The position numbers and the translations under genes are program-made. A stretch of DNA of 64,000 nt, taken from assembly GCA_038380795.1 (NCBI GenBank), contig CM076269.1, positions 6,324,001-6,388,000 on the forward strand, read 5' to 3'. The notes beneath the pieces are model-generated. The model made no database searches. It was not told the origin of the DNA and saw nothing but the letters and a program-made list of their open reading frames with translations. The DNA is from Pyrocephalus nanus. Lineage: Eukaryota > Chordata > Aves > Passeriformes > Tyrannidae. Shown here piece after piece: positions 31,401-46,400 of the stretch; position 1 is the stretch's first letter, and each line of letters begins with the position of its first letter.

Positions 31401-34400
31401 CCTTAAGATCATTGAAACATCAGAGAAGCATTTTACATGATTTGTACCTATTCTGAAATGTGATTGACATCTTCTATTTGAGAGGCAGCAGCTCACAAAA
31501 TCACAACATTCCTATACAAACTCAGGGAAGTACAGCAAGAACTAGATCAAACAGTCTTAGTATGCATGAGGAAAGATTCCTCTGAGCTTATAAAAAAAAC
31601 CCCACAACAACTAAGCTAAAAATGCAGATTGGACAGAAATGAGAAAATAATCAGATTAAGTGAGAATGAGGTGAGACAATGAACTTCCCAACATGGCTAA
31701 ATTTGGGGACATGATAGTTTCACCAGAGCTCCTAATCATAATCTTACCTACCTCTCATCTTTACATCCTTTTTATCTTAACTTTCTTTTACCTCACCTCA
31801 CACTGAAAACCCTCATTTCTCTGCAGGTGAACAATGTTGTTGTTCAGTTGGTACAATGATTTGGCTTGTGCTGTGCCACAACCTCATTTCTCAAAATCAC
31901 AACAGGAAAAGGTTTTGTCTGCCTTAAACCACACTTCAAAATTTCATCAAGGACAAAACATTCTGATCCTGGGCGTAATCTCATTAGATAAAGAGCTCTG
32001 CTCATTGAAAGCCAGGTAATTAGGAAAAAAAACCCAAACACCTGAAGAATAATATTAGCTCCATAAACAGCTGGATACAAGCAGCTGCTGATGTGCAGCT
32101 GCACAACAGGTTTAACCTTGGTGTTCTACACATCTGTAACATATTTTCTGCTTAAACTGGAAGTGGAGAACCAGATTAAAAAAACCCAACCCAAATGTAA
32201 TTGTCCTCAGTAACCCATGAGAGGTTCCAGTTGCCCATAAGGGCTACACGTAAGGAGGCTACTGAAATAGCATGGAACAGTTCAGCTCACACACCAAATC
32301 CATATTTCTACAATCAAGGCTGTCTCAAAGGACAACATTATAATGAACCCAAGACTGTAGGCACAGTTTTCTTCCTCAGCCATTTTGGAGAAAAGAAAGG
32401 CTTGTGTTTGCAGTCTTACTTACAAATCTTAGGCACTGCCTAGCACTGTGTGTCCTTAAAATATTTTTCACTCTTTTATGGATCTCATCTCCATTTGCTG
32501 GTGAAGGCCAACCAGAGCTAAACCTGCAAGAAGAAAAACAAAGTGAAGAAATATTTTCTTGTTGAAAAGTTCAGTGCTTCTGACTCAGATTTCTTTTTTT
32601 TTTTTTTTTTTTTTTTTTTTGGTAATTATGAAGCATGTATTACCTCCTCCTATTTGGAACATGCACAATGTTTAGATTTGATTCTTTTTCTCCTCTGGGG
32701 TACAAGAAAAGAAACATTTCAAAGCACTACATAAACAGTATGCAGCCACAACACCAACAGAAGATGCAGAACATGGAAAATGTTGATCGTTTTGTAACTT
32801 GAGTATTGTCCCTACAGAATAAGAAAAGCTATAATATTCCCAGTGATCAGGTTTCATTTTCCTCTCTTTAAAGGAAGCATTGCACACATGAAATTCTTTT
32901 CACTGGAAAAAATCAACAGGAAGATAACCCTGATGTGTGCAAATTGGAAAACACATGCAGTTAGAGAACTGCAAAATTCAAAGTCTATATTTCATAAGAG
33001 GAACTGCATTTTAAGTTGCTTTTTTACATTAAAAACCATGTTGCTTGCTTGGTATGAGTAATTTGAAACTAACAGCTACTTTAGGATTTTACCGTTTTAT
33101 GTTTTGGATCACATTTTTTGGCCATTTTACTAAAAAAACTTCCTCATCCTTCTCAGGAAGTTCAGAAGTTGCCAGAAATTTCATATCAACTCAGTGTGTT
33201 AAGGAAGGCAAATAAGATTTTAAGAATAGAGTTATTTACACACCAACCACGTGTTAGTACATTAAAAAATGTATTTTTTAAAAAAGGGACATCAATATAA
33301 GGAGAGAATTATTGGGGAAAAGTTATAAAATGTTTACTTACTCCATCTCATCACAGTGGATAGAAATTAGGTGCCAAATGAAGATTGTGCCCCTTCATTT
33401 CAGTGTTTCCTAACCTCTGAGAACTTGACTTTGCACCAAGAAAATAAAAACTGATGACATGGTATCATCATAAGAACAGGGGTCAGTGGGCAAGCTGTGA
33501 GCTGGCAAAGCCATGCCACTGCAATCTCAACTCCTGGAACAGCAGCCAACAGCAGGGCAGAGCTGCCATAGCCTGGGTGGATCAGGAGCACCAGGAACAG
33601 CGACAGTGCTTTGACAGCTGCCTTCACAAATTTAATGCACTGGAGAAACATCAGGATTCTGAACCCTGAGATTCCTCAGTGGGCTCTGAGCGGGTCTGTG
33701 GGACTGGGACTGCAAGTCCTCCTGCCCTCTTCTCTCCAGTTTATCACATTCCCTGTGTTATCCAGCCTATCACTCTCAAATCCCCAGTCTGATCGTGCCT
33801 GGCTTAGTTCCCCTTCACCAAACCTCCAGAAATTTCAGTGCAGCTAAAGAACTGTACAGCTCCTTCCAAAAAGAACAAGCCAAGTACACATAGAAAGCTT
33901 CAGTACAAAACAGTAGCCTTGCAGTGTTAAAATGAATGGAAGCAGGATCCTGAAATGGGAAGTGCCAGACTGCCTTGAAGGTTACAGGAAGGGCAGGGAA
34001 CTCTTTGCAGTCTTTTGGATCATCCCTTCCATTATGAGAGAGACAGACTGAAATATAAGTAGAAAGTGAGCAGTTCTCTGCTTTCGAGTATCTTTCTTCT
34101 ATTTTCTTCAATCTAATCAACTTATTTAGATGCACTTATTGTTGCTTATTTTTCAAAAATGTCTCTTGGTTCTAAACAGCCCCACTATTCTCAGCTTATC
34201 TATGAATGTCCTTAAATCAAATAATCTATTTGTTAATGCTTCATTTTTTCTTCAAGAACAGGTGCCAAGAAATGACACAATACTGAAAGGATAAAACATA
34301 TAATCCATTGGGGGATGTATTTCCATATTTCTAATGATTTAAACAGTTATCTTTGGATCATTACAGGCAAGAATCTTCACAAGACTGGCCATAACACTCG

Positions 34401-37400
34401 TATTGGCATCCTGAGCCTTTACAATTAATTTCAAGGCCAAGAGCATGTATGGCAGATCCACACTGCACAGTTCTTTTGCATACTGGAATCCAGTGATCTG
34501 TTGCACTGAAAGACCTCATGCAAGTTTTTCTAAACAAAAGTAAAATGGTTTGTGGATTTTGTGAAGAGGAGAAAAGCCTGGCCTTTAAAGAGACAGAAGT
34601 GTGAGTCCCTTAAGCAGGCAGGAACATTCATTTCCCCAGTGCAGTCAAACCCAGTTTGATGTTCTGCATTGTAATGCATGTGCTCTATCACCACCTGTGC
34701 TTTGGAAAAAAAATATTTCTTTTTAATTTTTTTTTTTTAAAAGAACAGAGGTAAAGGGAAGGGGCAGGAGTGGTATTATTATCATCTTATGACTTCCCAT
34801 TAGGATTTACAACATTTACTGATATTAAAGGAGTTCTGAAATGCATGTTTAAAAATCTGCATCCTAGATGCAGTAAGAGTGAGTCATTTCCCATCTGACA
34901 AATAAAAGATAGACCCATGAAGTCATGGCATTTTCTCTTATTTATACAGCAGCTGCTGTTCTTCCAACATTCAGGTTGCTGGCTCTGAGAAGAGAAGTTG
35001 GAATATATTGCCTTTGGGAAATAAATTTTATGAAATTCGCATGTAAGATTTCAGATCATTGTTATTAACCGTAAATTTACAAATATCCTTGGAGGTAAAT
35101 GTATTTACCTGTAATGTAAAAGAAAACCCAGCTAGCTATTGTATTCAGTTAGAAAATACATGGCCATGTCTGCACGAAGAAGAAGATTTAAGTACTTAAT
35201 TCAAGAACTATTAAATTTCTTTCTCCAGGTGATTTTATTGATCAATCCACTAGTGTGCGCTGTGGTATAACAAACGTTGGCCACTCACACAGACCCCAAA
35301 CTTCATTTAACAAAAAAAAAAAAAAAAAAAAAAAATCAAAAGCTTAAGTGTGATTAAAAACGGTATCAGCTTCTTTTTAATTAGCTTTTCTAGTATTTTT
35401 ATTGTCTAATTTTAGTAACAAGTATAGAGTCTAATCCACATTTAATGTTAATATTTACACCAACCAAAACACACACTAACATAAAATCATGCCTGAAATG
35501 GAACAACTATAATCTGAAGTGAAACCTTTTTATGATATTCTAACTCTCCTATTGGAAATACTTTATAAAAAAGGCTTTATAGCACAGCTTCTTGGAGTAT
35601 AAATAAAGGGATTCCATTTGCCCAAAATCACCAGTAACGACTCTTTAAAATGACTAGCTACTTATTTATGTGATTAAGGTGTCACTACCATATTGCAGTG
35701 CTGAAAGGAAAGTAATTTCATTTCAATGACTGTTTGTCCTGATAAACGAAATAAACTTCTACAGCTGTATTCTTTGTCATACTTTCAATTTTCCCTGGGA
35801 CTTGCAAACATTCTGCAGTTACATCAGTTTAAATTGTTTATTGATTCCAATAGATTGTATAAACACTTTGGAAATATAGCTCAGTGACCTAGAAAAAGCC
35901 AGATCAATCAGAGAACTTTTCAAGATTAATTTCAAAGATGTTGTGTTGAATCTGATCAAGGAAACAGAACCATTTTCCCTTGTAATGTGACTAAAGGCAT
36001 TTATTTTCTTTTATGAGATAAGGATTTTTTTAAGGTCATACAGACAAAATCTACCATGATGGAAAAAAAAAAAAAAAAAAAGAAAAGAAACCAGGCAGAC
36101 AGTGTAGATTTTGTGCTAAAGATTATTTTCATGTATAATTTTATCCATTAGGATGAAATACTCCATTAGAAATACAAACAGGATACATCCACCCCTGTAC
36201 TCTACTCAAACAGCAGCTTGCAAACTCGAGAGCTGTAATAAATAGGAACTTTTAAATGTCAGACAATCCAATCATCCACTTGCACACGGCAAAAACGTTA
36301 ATATCACATTTCAGCAGGAGATACTAATACATTCCACATCAGCAGAATTAATGCAAAAGCCTTGCTGGGGAATATTTGCAATGCCTATCGTGACCCCTTC
36401 CCCCACCATCGCACCTCCCCGCCCTGTGAACACTTCGGTGCACGTGGCCTCCACGAAGAATCCATCAGCTTCAAAGACACAGACTTCATGCTGAGCAAAA
36501 CCACATACAAGGACAAACTATCAGAGGACGGAAATCAATGAAGTCCTGTAGCACCAGATTCACAAATGGAGAGAACGCTACTGTAATTGGGGGGAAGAGG
36601 GAGAAAGAGCTCTTAAAGCTCCTGAAAAAAACCCATGATCTGCAACAACTTACACATGGAACAGGAGAGAGTCTCAACAAAACCAAATATACTAAATTCT
36701 GAAATAGTAAAAAAAAACAACTCTCCCAGATTTTGTACCTGTGCAGGCATTTATTCAGCATTCACAGTAAGGAAAGAAGTCGCTTTATTCTCATTTAAGA
36801 GGACATGAAGTGGTAATTCAGTATAATGGACTTAGTTTGCAGTGTGTACCAGCCTGTATAAGGCACAATAGAAAAGCTGGGCCACATTTAAAGAGTTTTT
36901 CTGGGCAGCTCAGTCAAGGACACGGTTTTGTTTTGCTTTTTCTTAAAATGACCAACGGCTATGAACCTTAGTGCAGATGCAGCTCTGAAGTGTTTTAGAG
37001 CCTATCTTGGTATATACCAGCCTGAATTGTAATGAAATTATACCAACACAAAGCCCCTTATACTCACAATATTTGCAGTGGAGGAGGGAGGCTGCTTTCA
37101 CAATGGCACAACACTACTATGGAGCAGAAACAACTACACACAGACAAGGCCTTAAATCAAAGCACAGAAGCCTAAATATCTGGAAGCAGAAGCTGACAGC
37201 TTAGCTGTGTACCAATTTGCTCTCTCTCTTCAGTAAGAAATGAAAAAAAAAAAAAGGTAAAAATTTCCCACGTTTTCTATGTAGTTTTTCTTACTTCCAA
37301 AAGCCCTGTTTTACAATTGGGCCTTGAAGCCTTAGTGACACATTCAGTGCTGAGCTCTTAAATTAGTAAATGCTTTCTTTTCTCTCCTTTTCATATCCAG

Positions 37401-40400
37401 CCCTTATACATCATCTTCATGGAAAAAGTGAAACTTAAATGGCAGACAGCTTCTGAGAGTTCAGTGAAAGTCAGTGCTCCAGCTGAGCAGTTGCCCCCAA
37501 AAGGTTGAAGCCATTCTGGTACTAAATCATTAGCATGTCACAAATTGGCTGCACCTCCTTATGCTCTTTGGAAGCTTTTCCATTACCTTCTATCTTCTCT
37601 GAATTTATTAATTTATACACAAAATGCCTTTGACAGCAATCAATTTTGAATTTACTTACTGCTGCAGCAAAATCAACCAATGAAGATGACAAACAGTACA
37701 GATGTTGGTCAAAAATATGAAACAAGGCTCGGGTACTGCTCAGTTTTGCAGAATACAGTATGAAACAACTGATTTTCAAGTGTTGATTCCAGAAGTTAAC
37801 TGGATATACAAATACAAAATAAGTAAACTTCCCCAAGAGGTGAGACTGATAAACACAAACCATATAAGGACAACCTTCCTAACAAACTGAATTCCAAAAA
37901 TCAGAAATAATGACTTTTAAATGGCCAGAAATAGACAGGAAACCTAGTTTGCAGCCTCTCCCCAGAGCAAGCTTTTTTCTTAAAAAGTCTGCAATAATTT
38001 TCAGTGTTCTACTTTGTAGTAGAAAGTTCTCAGCACTTAAAACATACACTCTCACAGAAGCAAACCCTGTCTTAGGATGCTTGCCAGTCTCTAAAGTTGA
38101 ACAACCTGTGTCTGGATTTTGCTGTGCAACAAAACTAACCCCCAAGATCCTGGCATGACACATTTCAAGATCACTGAAGCAAAAGATTTTGATAACTGGA
38201 ATTTTCAAGGACTTCATGCAGGATCTAGTATTTCATTAATATCTATTATCTATCATTATATGTATCATTAGCAATATCTTACTTCATGCTGCTCTTTTCC
38301 TAGTACTTGGAAAAAGATAATATAAAAATATGGTAGTTAAACAATAGAGGAATATTACAGAAGGGCATCTGATCCAGACAGTTAACCTCTCTCTCACTTC
38401 AAAGAGAACTTGGCTTTTGTTAGATTTTATAGTAGGTAAGATCACACAGCAGCAGCATAACCAGGAGAACATGAAAAAAGACATCAAGCTGCACTTCATT
38501 CTGGAAACAAAAGTGTGCTCTTTCCAGAGTAGGAAAAAGAATCCTTTGATCCCAAATGCATGAGAAGTAGCTTTGCCTCTCATATAACAGAAACAGTCAA
38601 ATACTCCTATGATTGTTGTGGTCTCTTGAGAAAAGGATTTCTCTTGTGCCAGCACACAGCTCTGTTCAAAGGACTTCTTGACCTTACAGAATCCATCTCA
38701 CTATTTCTCCTTTCCTTTATGAAAGGTACTTAGCTGCAGGTTTTAGTGCTGCAAGGAAGGCTCAGCTTGGAAGTCCCCAAGAAAAACACCATCTTCTAGG
38801 AGCGCATGAGGAGGGATGTGCACCATGAAAGCAAGGACTGGACTCGAATGTTGCTCTCCTGGAGCAGCACTGAGACAACAGAGCACTAAATGCTCTTTCC
38901 CAAAGCATTCAAGATGCTCATCTCTGCACAAGAGGCCACTGATCTCTGCACAACCAACCAGACTGGGGGGGCAAGTCACCTGCCTTGACACACTGCTGGT
39001 CCCACACCGTGGGCAGGAACTCCGGGGTGTGTATGTGCCACTGGTCTGCACAGGAGCTACCAAAAATCACAGAATGCTTGGGGTTGGAGAGGACCTCTGG
39101 TTGTGTGGCCACATCATTCTGCTGAGCGTCAGCTTTCAGCATCAGCAAATGCTTTCCTTAAGTGATGTAAATAATGAAAAATGTAAAAACAAAGTATGAA
39201 AAATAAATATGCAAAACTTTGCTGTCTGGTTCAGTAATAAATCAGTTCCGCTTCTGTCTCAAACCCAGTGGGAAAAGTGAAGGGGATTGATTTGTGGTGT
39301 CTTTGGCAGGCTCACAGAAAGGGACTGGAAACTGCCAGAAAGGATACAAAAGGGTTCAGGGGACCTTATGCAAGACCCCAATTTCTGTCCCAATGAAAAG
39401 TATTGCAGTGGCTTAACAACTACACAGCAGGGCTCTGGGAAGTACTCCTAAGGCAGACATCACTTCAACACTACTTTTTAGAAAAAGAAAGGGAAAAGAG
39501 GGAACTAAGGGTCAAGGTGGGGAGTCAAGTTTCATATTGACTGTGGATTGACTAGCAGTAAAAAAAAAATAGCCTGGATATGCTAAGCAATTTGTCTTTG
39601 TAATTCAGAATAAAACTGAGGAAATAAACACCAAATGCTGTGAGATAAGGCTCCATATTCTTTCAGTTACACTGATACACTTTCAGTACTGCTGATTTTC
39701 CCTGTATTTCTATGATCTGAACAGCAGTGTTTGCATGCATTTCCAAACGTTGACCTCTGAACCATGTTTGTCATTCCAAGTATAACTCTCAATACACAAT
39801 CAGCTAAAACCATTGTTATCTCAGCAGCATGAAACAGAGATCAAATTTTTTAGACTATGCCCTTTATTTCTCATTTTGGATTTTTTGTCTGATGACAGAA
39901 GTAAATGGTTACATCTTTTACATAAAGAGATGTTACAGCTCTGAAGAGCTGAGAACATTTGTTCTAATAAGAAAAAACATAATTTCACAAGATCAGAAAT
40001 CTCTTCCGGAGAGGGGCTCATAAAGAGAAAAAGCAAGAACATTCAGACAAGTTCAAGATTAGCTCGCAGATGACTAAATTACTATGCATGTAACAGCAGC
40101 TCATAACACACAAGACTTTCCTGCTATCAACAGAAGGCACCCCATCAGCTTTAAATAAAACGTGTCTATAATTTAGCCCCAACCCCTCCAAAAGGAGTCC
40201 AGCTGAAAAAAAAGGATAAAAAAGTCACCATGACAGTATCTCTTCCCCAGATATGGGTAACTAATGCACAAACATTGTCAGAAGAGAGTGGGGAGGCAGA
40301 CAAGATGACAAAGAAACCTCCTCCCAACCCCAGATACATCCTAATCTCCGCAAAACACTTCTCAAGATACGCTATTACAGAGAACAACTAACAAACAAGT

Positions 40401-43400
40401 TTTCAAGCAGAGGAAGATGTTAAAACACCAACTTGATCTTTGTGAGTATTAAAAATTCAGTCTCCACCTGCCATCTGTCATTTTTCTTTTTAAAGAAAAA
40501 ACTGAGACAGTTTTTCTATTTTGAAAGCAAGCATTAGGCTGCGTGTAGGCTGTGAAATGCACCCTGCAAGCACCAACTACCTGGGGTACCAATGGCAACA
40601 GGGATCAAACAGAGAATGAACCAGCCATCAGCGTACATCTTCAGCATTTAGGACAGGACATCAGTTTAATCCTTAGTTTCTCCCACTTATTTTATGTATT
40701 TGGTTACTCAGGCTCAGCTTTGTACATAGTTTTTCTGCTCCCATAAAGCCAACCCAGAACTCTCTAACTGAATGTACGTGAGAAGCACCAAGCATACCTT
40801 CTACTCAGCAGGAGGTAGGGAATACACTTCTTGAAGGACTGGAGGGTTTAAGCATTAAACCATCTGTTGCTTTTTGATAATTCTTCCATTCCACCCTCAA
40901 AACACTGAAGCTGTGAAGTGTGCCCAAAATATTAATCCAGGGATGAAAATCCACTGAACTAAAGGGTATTAGAAACTCAGTCTCCAACCCAACCCCACTG
41001 GGGTCAGTGGAGACTATTAAGAGAAGTAATTTAAATATAGCAATTAATATACACACAACTGCTGCAGAGGCCCACACTTCAATTCAAAGAAAACAAAATC
41101 TTAGGGTGTCAATAAAGCAAAAAGATTGGAAAATAATACACTGAGTATATTAAAGCTGCCCAAGCATGTTATGCACACTACTGAGTGCACACTCTGGGTA
41201 CAGCACAGCCACGATTACATCCTTACAAACACTAGTCCTAAGTCAGAAGGGAAAAAGGCTCCAAGTACCTCCTGTAAAACCTACTTGACATGTATCTGTA
41301 TTTACATGCCTGAGATTCTAATTGCCTCTGAAACAGTGATGATTTGAGTATTCTCTGTTTCAGATGGACACTGGCAGCATGAAATCTGGGGTGTCACTGT
41401 TTCAGAGATTTTTCCCTGCCATGTTATTAGGACTGTACTCGTTAGGCAGAGGGGTGATGGCAAACACAGCACCTGAGGAAAAGTCAAACAACATCATTAT
41501 TGCAGATGATTTTTCAGTCCCTTCAGCCCACACAGCTCTGCACATGCGAACTGCAGTCATGCAAGTACCGTTATCATCTGTTTGCATTAACAATTCCAGA
41601 ATTTCATAAACAAAACCAGGCCATTACCTTTCCCTTAGAGAAGATCGATGCAGCACAGAACTCAGGGAATGCTCCTGAAATGCTGGAGGTGCTGAACGCT
41701 CTAATGAACCAGCAGAGTGGGACTGTCTGTTGGGTGGATCTGAGAGCTCGTCCTCATTGCAAACAACAGAACTGTCCAAGTCTTCTCTACGAGCAGATTT
41801 TGCCTGAAAAATACCCCACCAAACAAAAATTTATTATGAGTACCAAGATGTACAGTTTTTGTGGTTTTACTTCAAAAGGCTGTACGTACATTCAGGAATA
41901 CCTGTCTGCTGGGGAAAGAACAAGGACTCTTATTTCATACAAAGAGCCCTAGTCTAAAATAATCAACAAGTGTCAGAGGAATCTGTTGGTAACTAACACA
42001 CCATATCTTATGGCAAAGTCTACTGTAACAGCCTTTTATCACCTTTTCTGACTGCAGAGTTTAAAGGCTTACCCTTCCCAGGAATCACAGGTTCAGAATA
42101 ATGCTTGAGAGTCTGAACAACCCAAACCTGGGACTTCTCCTCACTCTGGGATCTGTCGTTCTTAAGACTTTTTTTTCTCCTCAGAATTTGCTGTTCCTCA
42201 AGGGAAGACTCAGGCCCAACTACTCATCTTCTATTCCCTCTTCACTATACTAGTTAATCCTTTCATAGTTCCTCTTAACCTGAAACACACCACTAAAATG
42301 TTGCCACGGATTACTCCCGTTTTCCCTGGCATGGGGACTTTTACAGGAGCACTTTCATAAAGCTGAGGGGAAAAACTAAAACCAGACCGACAATAATAAG
42401 GTTATTCATTAGCTCTTTCCAGGCTGCAGGGCTTTTTTTCCTCAACTCTGGGAAAGAGCTCCTCTAAAACAAAGCTATATTATATTTCTGTCAAGAGAAA
42501 GATACATTCTCTTCAAACCTGGTTTTGTGAGAATCACAAGTGATTGGTGGCATCAAGAACATGATGAATTAACCTGTAGCTCAGCTATCTTCTGCATTCT
42601 CCAATGACTGCTCCTAAAATCTACTTTCTCACTGGGTGGCAAAGGAGGTGGGGAGGGGCAGAGGGATGGGGGGTGATAACATGACCTTAAAATAAAAAAA
42701 AAGGAAGAGATATTTAGTGTATTTAGTAGAAATTCTCTATGTTGTTTACTGTTTCTCATTTACAGCCACTGAACAATCCAGAAGTGGCACAATATGTTAG
42801 ACTCTCATGGTACACAAAACTTGGTAATCCTTGGTAATAAAAGAACATTGGTGACAAAAGTGCATTTAACATATATCAAGGTTTATCCTTACAATTCCCC
42901 TTCTTTCCTCTTCCCTGTTATCATCACTTTTCCCAGTCATTAGGAAATCTAATAGGGCACACATAATTAAACCCACAATTTTTACAGTACTTCAGGAACA
43001 CAGGCAAAAAAACAACTAAATGAGGATGTAAAGAATAAAACCCACCAAAACCCAAAAGAACCCTGGCTTGGATCTTCAGATCCTTCTAATACACAAAAAA
43101 AGCTAAAATCTGAAAAAGAAAGGATGAGAAATAACACAACTGGCTTGCCAGTTCTACCAGTGCTACCTTTCCATATAATTCCAGAAGGCAGAATACTCTC
43201 AGAATGACTGGGAAGGCAAATGCAAAGTGCATTTAAAGACTCCTCTATGGCCTTGTTGCAAGCCTTAATGCCAAGGAAAACCAAGTTCTGTACTTGCAGA
43301 AATCAGCATCTTTACAGAGTGCTAAGTTTCCCTTTACTGTTTGTAAATAATCTATCAGCTCTAACTGGGTTAGATCAGTTTAAAATGTCCTTTTTCTTGC

Positions 43401-46400
43401 TTTTGATACTGAAATAGATATGCAAGACAACCCAAGAAGGATTAGGAAGCTCAGAGCTTCCCCAAAAAACATCATGTTACCAATAGCCCTTCATAATACT
43501 CACTTCAGCTTTCTTGGGTCTGTAGCTGCCAAGAAGAGAAGGATCTGGAGAAAGAAAAAAGGTGCATGTCAGAAGAAATTAGAAAGAAATTTGAATGTCC
43601 TTAATTTTATGAAAAGCTTTTACAAAGCATCTTACCTCTCCTCCCAAACAGAACTAAAGCAATTTATTATTATTATACACTGTGAAATTCTAAACAGTCT
43701 CCTCAGTATCTTTCAGGAAATCACCTTCTTCAGCTGAAAACCATGACTTCACATTTAATGAAATACAATGTTTACAACAATGAGTCAGGGTATGTACCAT
43801 CTTTTGCATAGAAAGAAGTGGCACATTTTGTTATGCTATTCATTGCCTAAATCAATATCTAATCAAGATCTACCATTCCCCAGAATTCTCACATACATTA
43901 CTCTACCTTACTAACCCTCTCTGAATAAGCTTCCTCGTGACCAACTCTCCCTCCTCCTGTCACCTTTGTATTCTTTCCCTCACCACTGACCCACACACAC
44001 CAGTATGAAGTCCATGGAAACTTACACTGGAAAACTCTTAGGTCCATATTGGGTTAGGATTTTTCACCATTTTCACCTCAACCCTGAGGGACTGACATTA
44101 AATTATGCCTCCCTTCTTGATCTGTTATATCAGTTTGTGCTGAACAACCCTCACACTGTGACCCAGGAAAAACAAAACAGGACTAAACTGTATTGTTTGT
44201 GTTAAGATTTCTAATCCTAGGAATCTGCTTTTTTTCAGAAGTTACAGATAAGCCTCAAGACACAGGCAGGTGATCAGTAAATCCTGTGGATATTAATAAT
44301 GAGGTAGATTTCAGTCTCCTAACTACTGGCCAGAAACCACCAACTCAGTTTATAAGTATGCAATGGTTTCAGATGATAATAGGTCTGTTACATTACCTAG
44401 AGATCACAGACTTGTAAGCCTATTCCAAAAGGGAATGGGAAACCTTTACAATCCAGCACCCAGTGTTATAACACAGAACAAATGTAAAATAACCTGTTCA
44501 TAATGATTTGATGTATAACAATTTATAATTAGTGAGGAAATGCAATAAAAATGAGGCAGAGCAAACATAAACAAATACTGATGAGACTCATTAAAATTCT
44601 CATACTGTCAGACACATGCAATAAAATCAAGTTTTAGGGCACTTCCTTAAATTTCTGGTCCCACACTTTTTATTAAACCCTCACTTACCGATACCAAAGA
44701 ATGCTGAAGCAGATATTGGAGCACGTCCTGGATGCTCATTAATAATGGTAAGTCACTGATCTCACTACTCACAAATACTGCTGAAATAAACATTATTCAT
44801 TTTTGAAGAAACAGAGCCCTTGAACTTCAAAATAATCAATACTCCAGGCCTGATCAACACACACACAAACCGTGGTGCTGATTTGCTCCACTGTCCAACT
44901 CAACTGGTATTCTCTGCTCCTGTTTTCATGCCATGTAGAACCATGTTCCAAGTTTCAGGAGGCAAAGGATTATTAAAAGGCACCCTTTGAAGCAGTAGTT
45001 TATTCCGTATTTTCCCTATTCCTAGGAAGAACTAACAGCTTTTTGTCCATTATAGACTGACTTTTTTTTAATAAATAAACCCCCAACATAATTAAAAAAC
45101 CCACCCCCACAAAATAACCCACTGCAGAAATCAGAAGCACTAATGAGATCTATAGCAAGAAATACTGACCATGGTCTGCCTTGGCCCAGGCTCCTGCTGC
45201 GTTTTCTCGTGTGGAACACCAGGTATGAAGTTTAACACCAGGACTTGTTTGTTCCACCTGAAGCAGAAATACTGTTAAAATATTCAGTATCAAATGTGTC
45301 AATTCCTATTTTTTTCTGGTTTTGTTCATAAGGCCACATCTAGCACTTTCTAAAATATTTTATTCTTCTTTAAGTACTATTTAAAACTGTTTTCATAACA
45401 CTTTGCTAGTGTGCATTATTAGCATTACTGTTCATAAACCAAAACAGTGCTAGAAAGGTCTAGAAAACTCTGAATATCCTATTGTCAAAAAAAAAAAAAA
45501 AAGAAAATGCAGATAGTTTATCCTTCATCTGTAACGACTGCAGTCTTTTTAAACAATTCTTAGTGCCTCATATTTATTCAAAACAGCTCAGATCTCACCA
45601 AGAGAGATCTGAATCTCTTCCTAATTAAGGAAGTTACATTTGGCATAATCCAGTTTTAATCTTCATATAACACAAAGTCTCCAGGCCAAAAGAGTCCCCA
45701 ACAGTAAAGATGCCCTAAAAAGAGCATTCTCAGTCTAGACAGGCCATGACAGTCAGGATATGCTAAATTAAGAGAGAAGCTTTTTCCTTCTTTGTACAAA
45801 CATAACTAAGCATTGAAAATCAATAATCAGTTTTAATGATGCTATAATTAAACTGTGAACTTCAGCTATAGACCAAAAACCAGAAGAATTGAATAAAAGG
45901 AGTTGAAAGAAAAATATCTCAGAGAGAAACAGTAGAGTGATGAATGACTAATGACTTACTAGGGCTATTCTGAATTTCTAAAAGGTACCTATATTCTATA
46001 TTTTTTTTCTACCTATAAGTAGAATAAAACTTGGAAAAGAATTCTGAAATGTAATAAGATATTATTAATAAATTTGCACAGATACTGAAAAAAAGATAAA
46101 GTGAGAAGCAAACAAATTAAACACTAGATTATCTCACTGCCTGGGACAATGTCCAAAATACTACACAAATCATAATGTCATAGCACAGAACAAGAACAAT
46201 CCCATTTCTACCCCTACACATTCAAAGTGGTTTACTAAAAACAAAGGACTGTTGCAATCAGAAGAGAAAGTAAGAGGGGGAAAAAATAAATATAAGTACA
46301 TAATCCTCCAAGTGGCTGGGCAATGTAGCCCCTTCATTTTAAACCTCTTACACACAATTTCTTTAAATAAGTACCTAATTTCAGAACAATTTTTCATGTA

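Larger units (their letters stand above)
32524..41627 (-). other. SPATA6 intron 12 (largest but one candidate regulatory space)
   Basis: 9.1 kb. It contains homopolymers T27 (32594-32620), A24 (35312-35335) and A19 (36063-36081), and a short CR1-end fragment near 39062-39110. Flanking exons join in phase, so no coding exon is required here. Confidence 0.75.

Noticed and set aside
38284..39063. Minus-strand open frames as possible coding exons
   Set aside because: There are no matching splice sites or family features; the right end adjoins a CR1 fragment.
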